From contig NZ_BQXY01000002.1 in the NCBI RefSeq assembly GCF_024341905.1, positions 248,001 to 312,000 of the forward strand: a DNA stretch of 64,000 nt, written 5' to 3'. Within the stretch, counting starts at the first letter, position 1, and each line of letters begins with the position of its first letter. A program made the position numbers and the translations under genes. The notes beneath the pieces are model-generated. The model did no database searches and had not been told where the DNA came from. It worked only from the letters and a program-made list of their open reading frames with translations. Of the stretch, positions 8,891 to 16,862 are shown piece by piece. The stretch comes from Clostridium folliculivorans (GTDB taxonomy: Bacteria; Bacillota; Clostridia; Clostridiales; Clostridiaceae).

Positions 8891-9100
8891 TTGTCAAGAA
8901 GACACGGATGTTGCTGTGGAGGAAATAATTGTTGTAGAAATAACTGTTGTGGTAATAACTGCTGTGGCAATGGATTCAATTACGGCCCAATGGGATGTGG
9001 CGCTGGATTTAATAATTGTGGCTGTGGCGGTGGTGGTTTTGGTGGTTACTACAACAACCCATTATTTTTATTATTATTGTTAGGTTCATTCCGCTGCTAG
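8891..9100 (+). CDS. Small Gly/Cys/Asn-rich protein, function unknown
   Basis: This is a 69-residue protein if it starts at TTG 8891, which lies 6 bases after GGGGTG (8879-8884). The in-frame GTG at 8882 is itself part of that ribosome binding site. The sequence begins MSRRHGCCCGGNNCC, contains repeated NNCCGN units and a CGCGGGGFGG tract, and ends in a hydrophobic NPLFLLLLLG segment. There are about 14 cysteines, mostly as CC pairs. Small Cys-rich and YjcZ-like proteins of spore-formers are often coat or exosporium components, but that is only a suggestion here. A terminator follows. Confidence 0.7.
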   Translation: MSRRHGCCCGGNNCCRNNCCGNNCCGNGFNYGPMGCGAGFNNCGCGGGGFGGYYNNPLFLLLLLGSFRC

Positions 9101-9106
9101 TAAAAG

Positions 9107-9140
9107 GCCATAGGCATTTCGCCTATGGCTTTAATTTTGC
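9107..9140 (+). terminator. Rho-independent terminator
   Basis: A 9-bp GC-rich stem GCCATAGGC (9107-9115) pairs with 9121-9129 around ATTTC and is followed by TTTAATTTT. Confidence 0.85.
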
Positions 9141-9153
9141 TTTTTTTTCATTT

Positions 9154-9972
9154 TTATAATGATTCATAAATTTTCTTTAGTAATAATGCGTCATTTTCTA
9201 ATATAGGACTTTCACAAATGATACATCCTTTTACATTAAAGTTCACAAATGCTTTTAAGCAAGCCTTATAGTTAAAATCACTTTCTTCAAATGGTAAGTG
9301 ATTTTTTTCACCTTTAATTGTGTATGCAATTCCTGAAAGGTGTATATGCATATCTTTGATTGCTTCATCACCAAGCTCAGTTCCTATTAAATCTAGGACT
9401 TTAGCAAAATCATCATAGTCCTTTAATATACCATTACCTCGTGCATGAACATGTGAAAAGTCAACACATATTTTACATGTTGGTACTTCTTTACAAAGTC
9501 TTACAAGCTCATCATAAGAACCGAATTGAGTAGGTTTTCCTGTTGTCTCTAATCTAAAATCTACTCCCTCATATGATAAATTTTCGAGTTCTTGCTTTAT
9601 ATTATTAAAAGCCTCTTCATTGGTAGAATCTAAATAATATCCTGGATGAAACACAAGGCTTCTTCCTCCTACTTTTTTTAATGCATTTGCGCCATTTTCT
9701 ATTCTTTCCTTTGACTTCTCTCGTTTCTCTTCCTCTATTGCATTTAAGTTTATAAAATAAGATCCGTGAGCAGATAAATAAAAGTTCTTTTCATTTTTTA
9801 TATCCAAAATAGATTGTCTATTTTTTTCAGTTACGTTAATTGAACGTACAAAAGGTAGTTCCATTGCATCTAGTCCTATTGAATGAAGGTAATCTATTCC
9901 AGTCTTGTAAGTGAATTTATTTTTACCATCGCCAATGGGCAAACCTGAAATTCCGAATAATAATTTTTCCAT
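9154..9972 (-). CDS. Endonuclease IV-like TIM-barrel protein
   Basis: This 272-residue protein belongs to the AP-endonuclease-2/xylose isomerase-like TIM-barrel superfamily. Metal-ligand motifs appear in endonuclease IV order: SAHGSYFINL (about 68-77), VFHPG, the Glu of RLETTGK, VDFSHVHARG, HIHLSG and a final ESP. Endonuclease IV (Nfo) cleaves DNA at abasic sites with Zn ions; the spacing fits this, though a sugar-isomerase-like role is possible. The length is close to that of Nfo (about 280). AAAGGA precedes the ATG. The gene is transcribed alone. Confidence 0.8.
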   Translation of the reverse strand: MEKLLFGISGLPIGDGKNKFTYKTGIDYLHSIGLDAMELPFVRSINVTEKNRQSILDIKNEKNFYLSAHGSYFINLNAIEEEKREKSKERIENGANALKKVGGRSLVFHPGYYLDSTNEEAFNNIKQELENLSYEGVDFRLETTGKPTQFGSYDELVRLCKEVPTCKICVDFSHVHARGNGILKDYDDFAKVLDLIGTELGDEAIKDMHIHLSGIAYTIKGEKNHLPFEESDFNYKACLKAFVNFNVKGCIICESPILENDALLLKKIYESL

Positions 9973-10388
9973 GTTAGTAATCCTTTCGTTTCAACATAAG
10001 AGCAGTTAATTTAGATAAGCGAACTCAATAAATAATATTTAATAAAAACTGTTTAGATAGAACATGATGACGATGTAAATATCTAAACGAGTACAACTAT
10101 AGATTATCCTAAATTTTTAAAAAATATCTTATTGATTTGGACGTACCACTTCGTATCTAAATTAATATTTTTAAATTCTCTCACCAAAAGCCGTGAGAGT
10201 TTTAAAAAAGATTTCGGTTCGAAGTGATACATCTCTACATACGATGTATCCTCTCTTATAAATATATATTTTTAGTATATCAAAACCAAATGAACCCCTG
10301 CAAATTATTTTCCAGGAAATGTAAAACAATAATAGTTATTGAAATCCTTACTGTTATTTATTAGAATGGATTATTAGAGGTGATAATT
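9973..10388. other. Divergent intergenic region
   Basis: This is a gap of about 415 bp between divergent genes. It contains a family A palindromic element (10138-10234) and a 9-bp hairpin (GTTTAGATA 10051-10059 with 10080-10088, 20-base loop). No gene is seen. Confidence 0.6.
10138..10234. repeat. Family A palindromic element, copy 2 (inverted relative to copy 1)
   Basis: The ends are GGACGTACCACTTCG (10139-10153) and CGAAGTGATACATC (10220-10233). The central stem CTCTCAC (10178-10184)/GTGAGAG (10193-10199) is the same as in copy 1. The reverse complement aligns with copy 1 over the full length with only scattered changes. Confidence 0.85.
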
Positions 10389-11099
10389 ATGGAAGAAAGA
10401 CTTCAAAAGTTTATGGCTAGATGCGGAGTTGCATCCAGAAGAAAGTGTGAGGAACTTATACTTTCAGGAATAGTAAGTGTAAATGATATAATTATAAAGG
10501 AATTAGGAACAAAAATTGATTGTGATAAAGATATAGTAAAAGTTTCCGGTAAGGAAATAAGACCTGAGGAGAAAAAAAGATATATAATGCTTAATAAGCC
10601 TGAAGGATACATTTCCTCAGTAAAAGACGAACACGATAGACAAACAGTAATTGATTTGATTGGAATACAGGAAAGAATATTTCCTATAGGAAGACTTGAT
10701 TTTGATAGTTCGGGTCTATTGCTACTTACTAATGATGGTGAAATATACAACAAACTTATTCATCCAAGACAAAAAATAGCTAAGACGTATATTGCTATTG
10801 TAAACGGAATGTTTTCAAAGGATGATATACGCAGATTTGAAAATGGTATAGATATAGGTGGATATATAACTGCTGATGCGAAAATAGAAGTTCTTGAAAT
10901 TCAAGAAGATCGTTCAAAGATTAGACTTCAAATTCATGAAGGTAAGAATAGGCAGATCAGAAAAATGTGTGCAGCTTTAAATCATGAAGTTCTAGAACTA
11001 ACTAGGGTAAGTATTGGTGAAATAAAACTTGGAACCTTAGAAAAAGGCAATTTTAGAGAACTAACTGAAGCTGAGTTAAATTACATAAAATCTCTATAG
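10389..11099 (+). CDS. RsuA/RluB family rRNA pseudouridine synthase
   Basis: This is a 236-residue protein from ATG 10389, chosen because AGAGGTG lies 7 bases upstream; the GTG at 10380 is part of that site. An N-terminal S4 RNA-binding domain (about 3-60, MEERLQKFMARCGVASRRKCEE) precedes the catalytic domain with the GRLD motif (IGRLDFDSSGLLLLTNDGE; Asp is the nucleophile). The C-terminal EGKNRQIRKMCAAL motif matches RluB/RsuA. Length and motif favour RluB-type modification of 23S rRNA (U2605). The next gene starts 10 bases downstream, so they form an operon of RNA-modifying enzymes. Confidence 0.92.
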   Translation: MEERLQKFMARCGVASRRKCEELILSGIVSVNDIIIKELGTKIDCDKDIVKVSGKEIRPEEKKRYIMLNKPEGYISSVKDEHDRQTVIDLIGIQERIFPIGRLDFDSSGLLLLTNDGEIYNKLIHPRQKIAKTYIAIVNGMFSKDDIRRFENGIDIGGYITADAKIEVLEIQEDRSKIRLQIHEGKNRQIRKMCAALNHEVLELTRVSIGEIKLGTLEKGNFRELTEAELNYIKSL

Positions 11100-11109
11100 G
11101 AGTGATTGA

Positions 11110-11652
11110 ATGTTTAAGTATGTTGGAGATATAAGCAGCATTACCCACTATATAGTGAGTAATTTTGTGAATGAAAGATTTATTGCTATTGATGCAACTT
11201 TAGGCAATGGTTATGATTCAGACTTCTTAAGTGATAACTTTAAAAAAGTATATGCTTTTGATATTCAAGAAGAAGCTATTAATAATTATAAGTTAAAACA
11301 AAGAGATAATGTAGAACTTATATTGGATTCTCATGAATACATAGAAAAATATGTAACTCAAACGGTTAATTGTGTCATGTTTAACCTCGGATTTTTACCT
11401 GGTGGCTCAAAAGAGATTACTACACTTACTGATTCAACACTTAAATGTTTAAATGCATCAATTAATCTTTTATCCTCTGGAGGTATAATAACTATTGCGT
11501 TATATAACGGACATAATGAAGGAAAAAAAGAAAGCTCAGAAGTAATAAATTTTGCAAGAAATCTTGATAAAAAGTTCTTCGGTGTAATGCATCATAAATA
11601 TCTAAATCGCACTAATTGCCCACCAGAACTAGTTGTTATAGAAAAGAAATAA
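11110..11652 (+). CDS. mnmM: tRNA (mnm5s2U34) methyltransferase MnmM (YtqB family)
   Basis: This 180-residue class I SAM methyltransferase has the SAM-binding motif AIDATLGNGYDSDFL (about 27-41), an acidic strand end (YAFDIQEEAI), the YtqB-family motif MFNLGFLPGGSKEI (about 96-109) and the C-terminal NRTNCPPELVVIEKK. This family was long called a putative rRNA methylase. Bacillus YtqB has been shown to methylate nm5s2U to mnm5s2U at the tRNA wobble base. It follows the pseudouridine synthase by 10 bases with GGAGTG before the ATG. Confidence 0.88.
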   Translation: MFKYVGDISSITHYIVSNFVNERFIAIDATLGNGYDSDFLSDNFKKVYAFDIQEEAINNYKLKQRDNVELILDSHEYIEKYVTQTVNCVMFNLGFLPGGSKEITTLTDSTLKCLNASINLLSSGGIITIALYNGHNEGKKESSEVINFARNLDKKFFGVMHHKYLNRTNCPPELVVIEKK

Positions 11653-11682
11653 GTTTCTATAATATTGAATATCTTCATATTT

Positions 11683-11718
11683 GATGATAAAATGAAATAA
11701 ATATTGCATTTTATCATC
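11683..11718 (+). promoter_or_regulatory. Inverted repeat just upstream of the RpiR regulator gene
   Basis: GATGATAAAATG (11683-11694) and CATTTTATCATC (11707-11718) form perfect 12-bp arms around a 12-base spacer. The repeat ends 26 bases before the start codon at 11744, just ahead of the ribosome binding site, and has no T tract on either side. It is therefore a better operator or RNA-switch candidate than a terminator. Confidence 0.5.
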
Positions 11719-11743
11719 GGCAATGGAAGAAGGGATAGCTAGT

Positions 11744-12631
11744 ATGAGTATCAACGATAATCACGATTTAATGAGATTAATACAAATAAAATTTCCACGT
11801 TTAAGTAAAGGTCAAAAACTGATTGCTGAATACATACTTAAATATTATGATAAAGCAGCATTTATGACTGCTGCAAAATTAGGAATTAGCGTAGGGGTTA
11901 GTGAGTCAACAGTTGTTAGATTTGCAAATGAATTAGGATTCAGTGGCTATCCAAAGCTGCAAAAAGCTCTTCAAGAACTTATAAAAAATAAGTTGACATC
12001 GGTTCAAAGGTTGCAGCTTTCTAATGACTATATAAGTGAAGAAAATGCTCTTAAAGGTGTTTTAAAAGCTGATATGGAAAATATAAGAGCAACTTTAGAA
12101 AAAACAAATCATAAAACCTTTGAAGATGTTGTTCATAATATTTTTACTGCCAAAAGAATTTATATAATTGGTCTTAGAAGTTCATCTGCTTTAGCAGAAT
12201 TCTTAGGTTTCTACTTAAACTTAATATTAGATAATGTTAAGATAATAGGTAATGGTATAAGCGATGTTTTCGAAGAGATGATTAATATTGGAGATGGTGA
12301 TTTAGTAATTGGGATAGGATTTCCAAGGTATGCTGTAAAAACTATAGATGCACTTGAATTTGCACAATCTAGAAACGCTAAGGTTGTTGCAATAACAGAT
12401 AGCTTACTTTCACCATTAGCTTCACAGGCTGATTATACTTTAATAGCACAAAGTAATATGGCTTCTTTTGTTGATTCTCTTGTAGCACCTCTAAGCATTA
12501 TAAATGCACTAATAATAGCGGTTGGAATGAGAGAAAAGGAAAAAATATCCAAGACTTTTGCTGATCTTGAAAGCCTTTGGAAAGAATATCATGTATATTC
12601 ATACAACAAAAGTGGTAATGAATCTAGATAA
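11744..12631 (+). CDS. MurR/RpiR family transcriptional regulator
   Basis: This 295-residue protein starts at ATG 11744, preceded by AGAAGGG; the earlier ATG at 11723 has no ribosome binding site. The N-terminal HTH_6 domain (about 10-80) includes the signature GVSESTVVRFANELGFSGYPKLQKAL. It is followed by a SIS sugar-phosphate-binding domain (about 115-270: IYIIGLRSSSALAEFL, GDLVIGIGFPRYAVKTIDAL, AIT DS). The family senses phosphosugars and controls sugar or sialic-acid catabolism, but no sugar genes adjoin. A perfect inverted repeat upstream suggests autoregulation. Confidence 0.92.
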   Translation: MSINDNHDLMRLIQIKFPRLSKGQKLIAEYILKYYDKAAFMTAAKLGISVGVSESTVVRFANELGFSGYPKLQKALQELIKNKLTSVQRLQLSNDYISEENALKGVLKADMENIRATLEKTNHKTFEDVVHNIFTAKRIYIIGLRSSSALAEFLGFYLNLILDNVKIIGNGISDVFEEMINIGDGDLVIGIGFPRYAVKTIDALEFAQSRNAKVVAITDSLLSPLASQADYTLIAQSNMASFVDSLVAPLSIINALIIAVGMREKEKISKTFADLESLWKEYHVYSYNKSGNESR

Positions 12632-12686
12632 AGAGGCATAGTAGCCTCTTTTTACTGTATAGGAAGGTCGCTTCAGCGACTTTTTT
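12631..12686 (+). terminator. Tandem Rho-independent terminators
   Basis: Two hairpins follow the RpiR stop codon. AAGAGGC (12631-12637) pairs with GCCTCTT (12644-12650), followed by TTT. GTCGC (12667-12671) pairs with GCGAC (12676-12680), followed by six T. Confidence 0.85.
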
Positions 12687-12775
12687 ACTGTAAACGAAAA
12701 TATAAAATTTTTATGTCTATTGAACTTAGATATTTTAATGTTTTTAGAAGCTTTTTATTGCGATACAGTAAAAAA
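12681..12775. repeat. Miniature inverted-repeat element
   Basis: TTTTTTACTGTA (12681-12692) and TACAGTAAAAAA (12764-12775) are perfect 12-bp inverted ends of a 95-bp AT-rich segment without coding capacity. Related TTTTTACTGT(A/G)TAGGAA strings occur at 12650-12666 and 16762-16782. The left end overlaps the T tract of the preceding terminator, so chance cannot be excluded. Confidence 0.4.
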
Positions 12776-12818
12776 ACAAAAAAATAAATGAACTATTTTT
12801 ATAGAAGGAGTAATGCAC

Positions 12819-14042
12819 ATGAGTAAGGTTATTGTTATCGGAGCTGGACCAGCAGGAATGATGGCAGCTATTTCTGCTGCTAAAAATAATCAAGTTATTT
12901 TATTAGAAGGTAATAATAGATTAGGTAAAAAGCTTTTTATTACTGGAAAAGGTAGATGTAACGTTACTAACGCTAAAGATATCAGTGATTTCTTCGATAT
13001 GATTCCTGGTAATCCACATTTTTTATATAGTTCCTTATATACTTTTACAAATGAAGATACTATGAATTTTTTTCAAAAACTTGGAGTTAAGCTAAAGATT
13101 GAAAGAGGAAACAGAGTGTTTCCTGAATCAGATAAATCCTCAGATATAATAAGCGGTCTTAGCAGGGCTTTAGATGAAGCTAATGTCAGAGTAATGCTTA
13201 ATTCTAAGGTTAGTAAGATACTAACTGAAGGAGATATTATAAAGGCAGTTGTTTTGGCTGATGGTAAAGTACTAGAAGGTGATAGTTTTATTTTGTGTAC
13301 TGGTGGAAAATCATATCCGCTTACAGGTTCTACTGGAGAAGGGTTTAACTTTGCAAGAAAATTAGGGCATAAGATTATTGATCCAAAACCATCTTTGGTT
13401 CCAATAGAAATTAGAGAGGACTGGGTAAAGGAATTGCAAGGACTTTCGCTTAAAAACATTGAATTTACTATAAGTAATGGGAAAAAGGTGTTATTCAAAG
13501 ATTTTGGCGAGATGATTTTTACACATTTCGGTATATCTGGACCGGTGGTACTTAGTGGTAGTAGATTCGTTAAAAGTGATGGTATTACATATACTGCATC
13601 TTTGGATTTAAAGCCAGCCTTAGACGACAAGGAATTAGATTTAAGGATACAGAAAGATTTTCAAAAGTATATAAATAAAGATTTTAAAAATTCATTGGTT
13701 GATTTATTGCCAAAGAGGCTTATTGAAACAATAATTCATTTGAGTGAGATCTCTGGTGATAAAAAGGTAAATGAAATAACTAAGGAAGAACGAAAGAAAC
13801 TTGTAAATCTTCTAAAGAATTTCAGTTTTACAGTTAAAGGTCTAAGACCCATTGAAGAGGCTATTGTTACAGCTGGTGGCGTAGATACAAAAGAAATAGA
13901 TCCATCTACTATGAGATCAAAGATAGTTTCAAATTTATTCTTTGCTGGAGAAGTAATTGATGTTGATGCATTTACTGGTGGATATAATGTTCAAATTGCA
14001 CTTTCAACTGGTTATATAGCAGGAACTCATATAAATGATTAG
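12819..14042 (+). CDS. HI0933/BaiN-like flavoprotein (NAD(P)/FAD-dependent oxidoreductase)
   Basis: This is a 407-residue protein from ATG 12819, which lies 8 bases after AGAAGGAG; an ATG at 12813 is too close. An N-terminal dinucleotide-binding motif (VIVIGAGPAGMMAAISAA) is followed by LGKKLFITGKGRCNVTN, which is diagnostic for the HI0933 family, plus GGKSYPLTGSTGEGF and a C-terminal FAD motif (FAGEVIDVDAFTGGYNVQIAL). The family includes a clostridial bile-acid 3-dehydro-4-oxidoreductase (BaiN), but most members have no known substrate. It precedes cmk by about 100 bp. Confidence 0.9.
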   Translation: MSKVIVIGAGPAGMMAAISAAKNNQVILLEGNNRLGKKLFITGKGRCNVTNAKDISDFFDMIPGNPHFLYSSLYTFTNEDTMNFFQKLGVKLKIERGNRVFPESDKSSDIISGLSRALDEANVRVMLNSKVSKILTEGDIIKAVVLADGKVLEGDSFILCTGGKSYPLTGSTGEGFNFARKLGHKIIDPKPSLVPIEIREDWVKELQGLSLKNIEFTISNGKKVLFKDFGEMIFTHFGISGPVVLSGSRFVKSDGITYTASLDLKPALDDKELDLRIQKDFQKYINKDFKNSLVDLLPKRLIETIIHLSEISGDKKVNEITKEERKKLVNLLKNFSFTVKGLRPIEEAIVTAGGVDTKEIDPSTMRSKIVSNLFFAGEVIDVDAFTGGYNVQIALSTGYIAGTHIND

Positions 14043-14140
14043 ATAAAAACGTTTTTTTATATACCAGAAAAGGTATTTATTGAATTTCATAAAATGTGGT
14101 ATAATCAGAAAGAAAACTACATAAAGAGAGGACGATTTAA

Positions 14141-14809
14141 TTGAGATTATCAGTTGCTATTGATGGCCCAGCTGGTGCAGGTAAAAGCACAATAGCTAAA
14201 ATTGTGGCTAAAAGATATAACTTAATGTATATAAACACTGGCTCTATGTATAGAGCTGTTACATATAAAGCTTTAGAAAAGGATATACCTCCTGAAAACA
14301 TTGAGGCTTTATGCAATTTAATAGAGACTATGGAAATGCATTTTGAAAATGATGAATTATATCTTAACGGTGTAAATATAAATGATCAGTTGACTATACC
14401 TAACATTAGTAAGAATGTTTCTGCTTACGCATCAATCAAGGAAGTAAGAACTAGACTCGTAACGCTTCAAAGAGATATGTCTAAAAAGTATGACGTAATT
14501 ATGGATGGTAGAGATATTGGTACTGTAGTTTTAAAGGATGCCTCTTTTAAATTCTTCTTAACAGCTAGTCCTGAAGAAAGAGCAACTAGGAGATATGAAG
14601 AACTAAAAGCTAAAGGTCTGGAAGTAGATTACAGTAATATCTTGAAGGATATAATTCAAAGAGACTATTTAGATAGTAACAGAGAAGTTGACCCTCTATC
14701 CAAGGCGGATGATGCATTGGAAGTAGATACTACTGGAATAAATATAGATCAGGTTGTTAGTAAAATTTGCGAGTATATAAATAATGGATTAGAACTTAGT
14801 ATGAGGTAA
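14141..14809 (+). CDS. cmk: Cytidylate kinase
   Basis: This 222-residue kinase phosphorylates CMP and dCMP with ATP. It shows the P-loop IDGPAGAGKSTIAK (about 7-20), the substrate motif YINTGSMYRAVT, MDGRDIGTVVL (about 121-131), and the lid RATRRYEEL with QRDYLDSNREVDPL, all typical of bacterial Cmk. The start codon is TTG, positioned after AGAGAGGA. The next gene begins 4 bases after its stop; cmk upstream of ispH-rpsA is a common clostridial arrangement. Confidence 0.96.
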   Translation: MRLSVAIDGPAGAGKSTIAKIVAKRYNLMYINTGSMYRAVTYKALEKDIPPENIEALCNLIETMEMHFENDELYLNGVNINDQLTIPNISKNVSAYASIKEVRTRLVTLQRDMSKKYDVIMDGRDIGTVVLKDASFKFFLTASPEERATRRYEELKAKGLEVDYSNILKDIIQRDYLDSNREVDPLSKADDALEVDTTGINIDQVVSKICEYINNGLELSMR

Positions 14810-14813
14810 AAAT

Positions 14814-16724
14814 ATGAGGGAAATATTATTAGCTGAAAGTGCTGGATTTTGTTTTGGAGTTAAAAGAGCTGTTGATGAAACTTTAAAAGTTCAAAAGCAA
14901 TATAATAAGAAAATTTTTACGATAGGGCCTTTAATACATAATAACGATGTAGTAAAAATGTTAGAAAATAATAATATTTTTGCTATTGATATCAATGATA
15001 TTGATTCCTTAGCGAATGATGATGTAGTTGTAATTCGTTCACATGGTGTTCCAAAAGCTTTAGTTGATAAATTAAATGATAAAGGCTTAACTGTAGTAAA
15101 CGCTACGTGCCCATACGTTACTAATATTCAGAAGAAAGTAAATAAATATCATGATGAAGGATACAATATTATCATAGTAGGTGATAAAGATCATCCTGAA
15201 GTTGTTGGAATCAACGGATGGTGTAATAACGAAGCTATGGTAACAAAAAGTGGTGAATTCAATGATGATATCCCAGGAAAGATTTGTATAGTTTCTCAAA
15301 CAACAGAGAAAAAATCTAATTGGGATAAGGCATTAAATGTAGTTAATGAGAAAAGCACTGATGTTCTTGCATTTAATACCATTTGTTCAGCTACGGATGT
15401 AAGGCAAAGAAGTGCTGAAGAAATATCAAAAAAGGTTGATGCAATGATTGTTATTGGCGGAAAAAATAGTTCGAATACAACAAAGTTATTTCAAATATGC
15501 AGAAATAACTGTGAAAATACTATTCACATAGAAAACATAGAAGAACTGCCTGAAGAACTGATAAATGATAATTCTATCCGCGCCATAGGTGTAACCGCAG
15601 GTGCCTCTACACCTGACTGGATAATTAAGGAGGTTATTGATAAAATGACTATGAATAACAGCGAATATAATGAACAACTAGAATTGATGGAGAAATCTAC
15701 AAAAAAGATACATGTGGGTGAAATATTAAATGGCGAAATTTTATCAATAGTTAAAAACGAGTTAATTGTTGCTATTGATGGATATAAAGCTGACGGTGTA
15801 ATCCCTAATTCAGAAATTTCAGTTAATGACGGTGTTAGGTCAAAGCTATCAGAACATTTTAAAGTTGGAGAATTAGTAGATGCTAAAGTTTTAAGGCTAC
15901 AAAATGAAGAAGGTTATGTTGTTTTATCAAGAATTGAATTAGAAAAAGAAAAAGCCTTTGATGAAACCTTGGAAGCTTTCAAAAACGGAAGTATAGTAAC
16001 TGTAAAAGTAACTGAAGTAGTGAACGGTGGAGTAGTTGCAACTTTTAAAGGGCTTAGGGTATTTATTCCTGCATCTCAATTAGATATAAGATATACCGGG
16101 GAATTTAATAATTTTGTTGGTAAGGACATAGAAGTTAAATTTATTGAAGTTGAAAAGGAAAGACATGTAAGAATAGTTGCATCAAGAAGAGTATTGTTAG
16201 AACAAGAAAAACATCAACGTGAGCAAGACGCTCTTAACTCATTAAATGTAGGTGATGTGGTTGAAGGTACAGTTAGAAGATTTACTAATTTTGGGGCTTT
16301 CGTTGAAGTAAATGGTATTGATGGTTTAGTTCATATATCTGAAATTTCTTGGGGCAAAATAAATAATCCTTCAGATGTATTAAAAGTTGGTGAAAAAATT
16401 AAAGCAAAGGTTATAGCTTTAAATATTGAAAATAAAAAAGTATCTCTTAGCATTAAAGCATTAGTTCAAGACCCTTGGATGGATATTGAAGAGAAATATC
16501 CTGAAGGAAGCATAGTTTTAGGTAAGGTAGCTAGACTTAATGATTTTGGTGCTTTCCTTGAATTAGAACCTGGAGTTGATGGATTAGCACATATATCAAA
16601 AATATCCTTCAACAAAATAAATCATCCTTCAGAAGTATTAAAGGCAGGAGAGTTAGTTAAAGCTAGAATAATAAAAGTTGAGAAAGACAATAAGCGTATT
16701 GGTTTAAGCATTAAAGATGTATAA
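14814..16724 (+). CDS. ispH: IspH - ribosomal protein S1 fusion
   Basis: This 636-residue protein fuses two functions. Residues 1-280 are 4-hydroxy-3-methylbut-2-enyl diphosphate reductase, the last step of the MEP isoprenoid pathway, with the three Fe-S cysteine motifs (AGFCFGVKRA, Cys13; NATCPYV; NTICSATDVRQRS) and SHG and TTEKKSNW motifs. Residues from about 300 to 636 hold four S1 RNA-binding repeats, starting near 303, 388, 473 and 558 (for example GTVRRFTNFGAFVEVNGIDGLVHISEISW). No stop or ribosome binding site separates the halves. The fusion is known from clostridia. Whether the two parts stay joined in the cell is unclear. Confidence 0.95.
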   Translation: MREILLAESAGFCFGVKRAVDETLKVQKQYNKKIFTIGPLIHNNDVVKMLENNNIFAIDINDIDSLANDDVVVIRSHGVPKALVDKLNDKGLTVVNATCPYVTNIQKKVNKYHDEGYNIIIVGDKDHPEVVGINGWCNNEAMVTKSGEFNDDIPGKICIVSQTTEKKSNWDKALNVVNEKSTDVLAFNTICSATDVRQRSAEEISKKVDAMIVIGGKNSSNTTKLFQICRNNCENTIHIENIEELPEELINDNSIRAIGVTAGASTPDWIIKEVIDKMTMNNSEYNEQLELMEKSTKKIHVGEILNGEILSIVKNELIVAIDGYKADGVIPNSEISVNDGVRSKLSEHFKVGELVDAKVLRLQNEEGYVVLSRIELEKEKAFDETLEAFKNGSIVTVKVTEVVNGGVVATFKGLRVFIPASQLDIRYTGEFNNFVGKDIEVKFIEVEKERHVRIVASRRVLLEQEKHQREQDALNSLNVGDVVEGTVRRFTNFGAFVEVNGIDGLVHISEISWGKINNPSDVLKVGEKIKAKVIALNIENKKVSLSIKALVQDPWMDIEEKYPEGSIVLGKVARLNDFGAFLELEPGVDGLAHISKISFNKINHPSEVLKAGELVKARIIKVEKDNKRIGLSIKDV

Positions 16725-16728
16725 CCTA

Positions 16729-16757
16729 AAAGCAGCAGATAATTCTGTTGCTTTTTT
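16729..16757 (+). terminator. Rho-independent terminator
   Basis: AAAGCAGCAGA (16729-16739) pairs with TCTGTTGCTTT (16744-16754) around TAAT, followed by further T residues, immediately after the ispH-rpsA stop. Confidence 0.85.
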
Positions 16758-16862
16758 CAGCGATTTTTTTACTGTGTAGGAAAGTAATATAATAGTTAGT
16801 TGATTTATTTTACGAACAATATTAAAATATTATTAGGTAAATAATGTAAAGGACATAATGGT

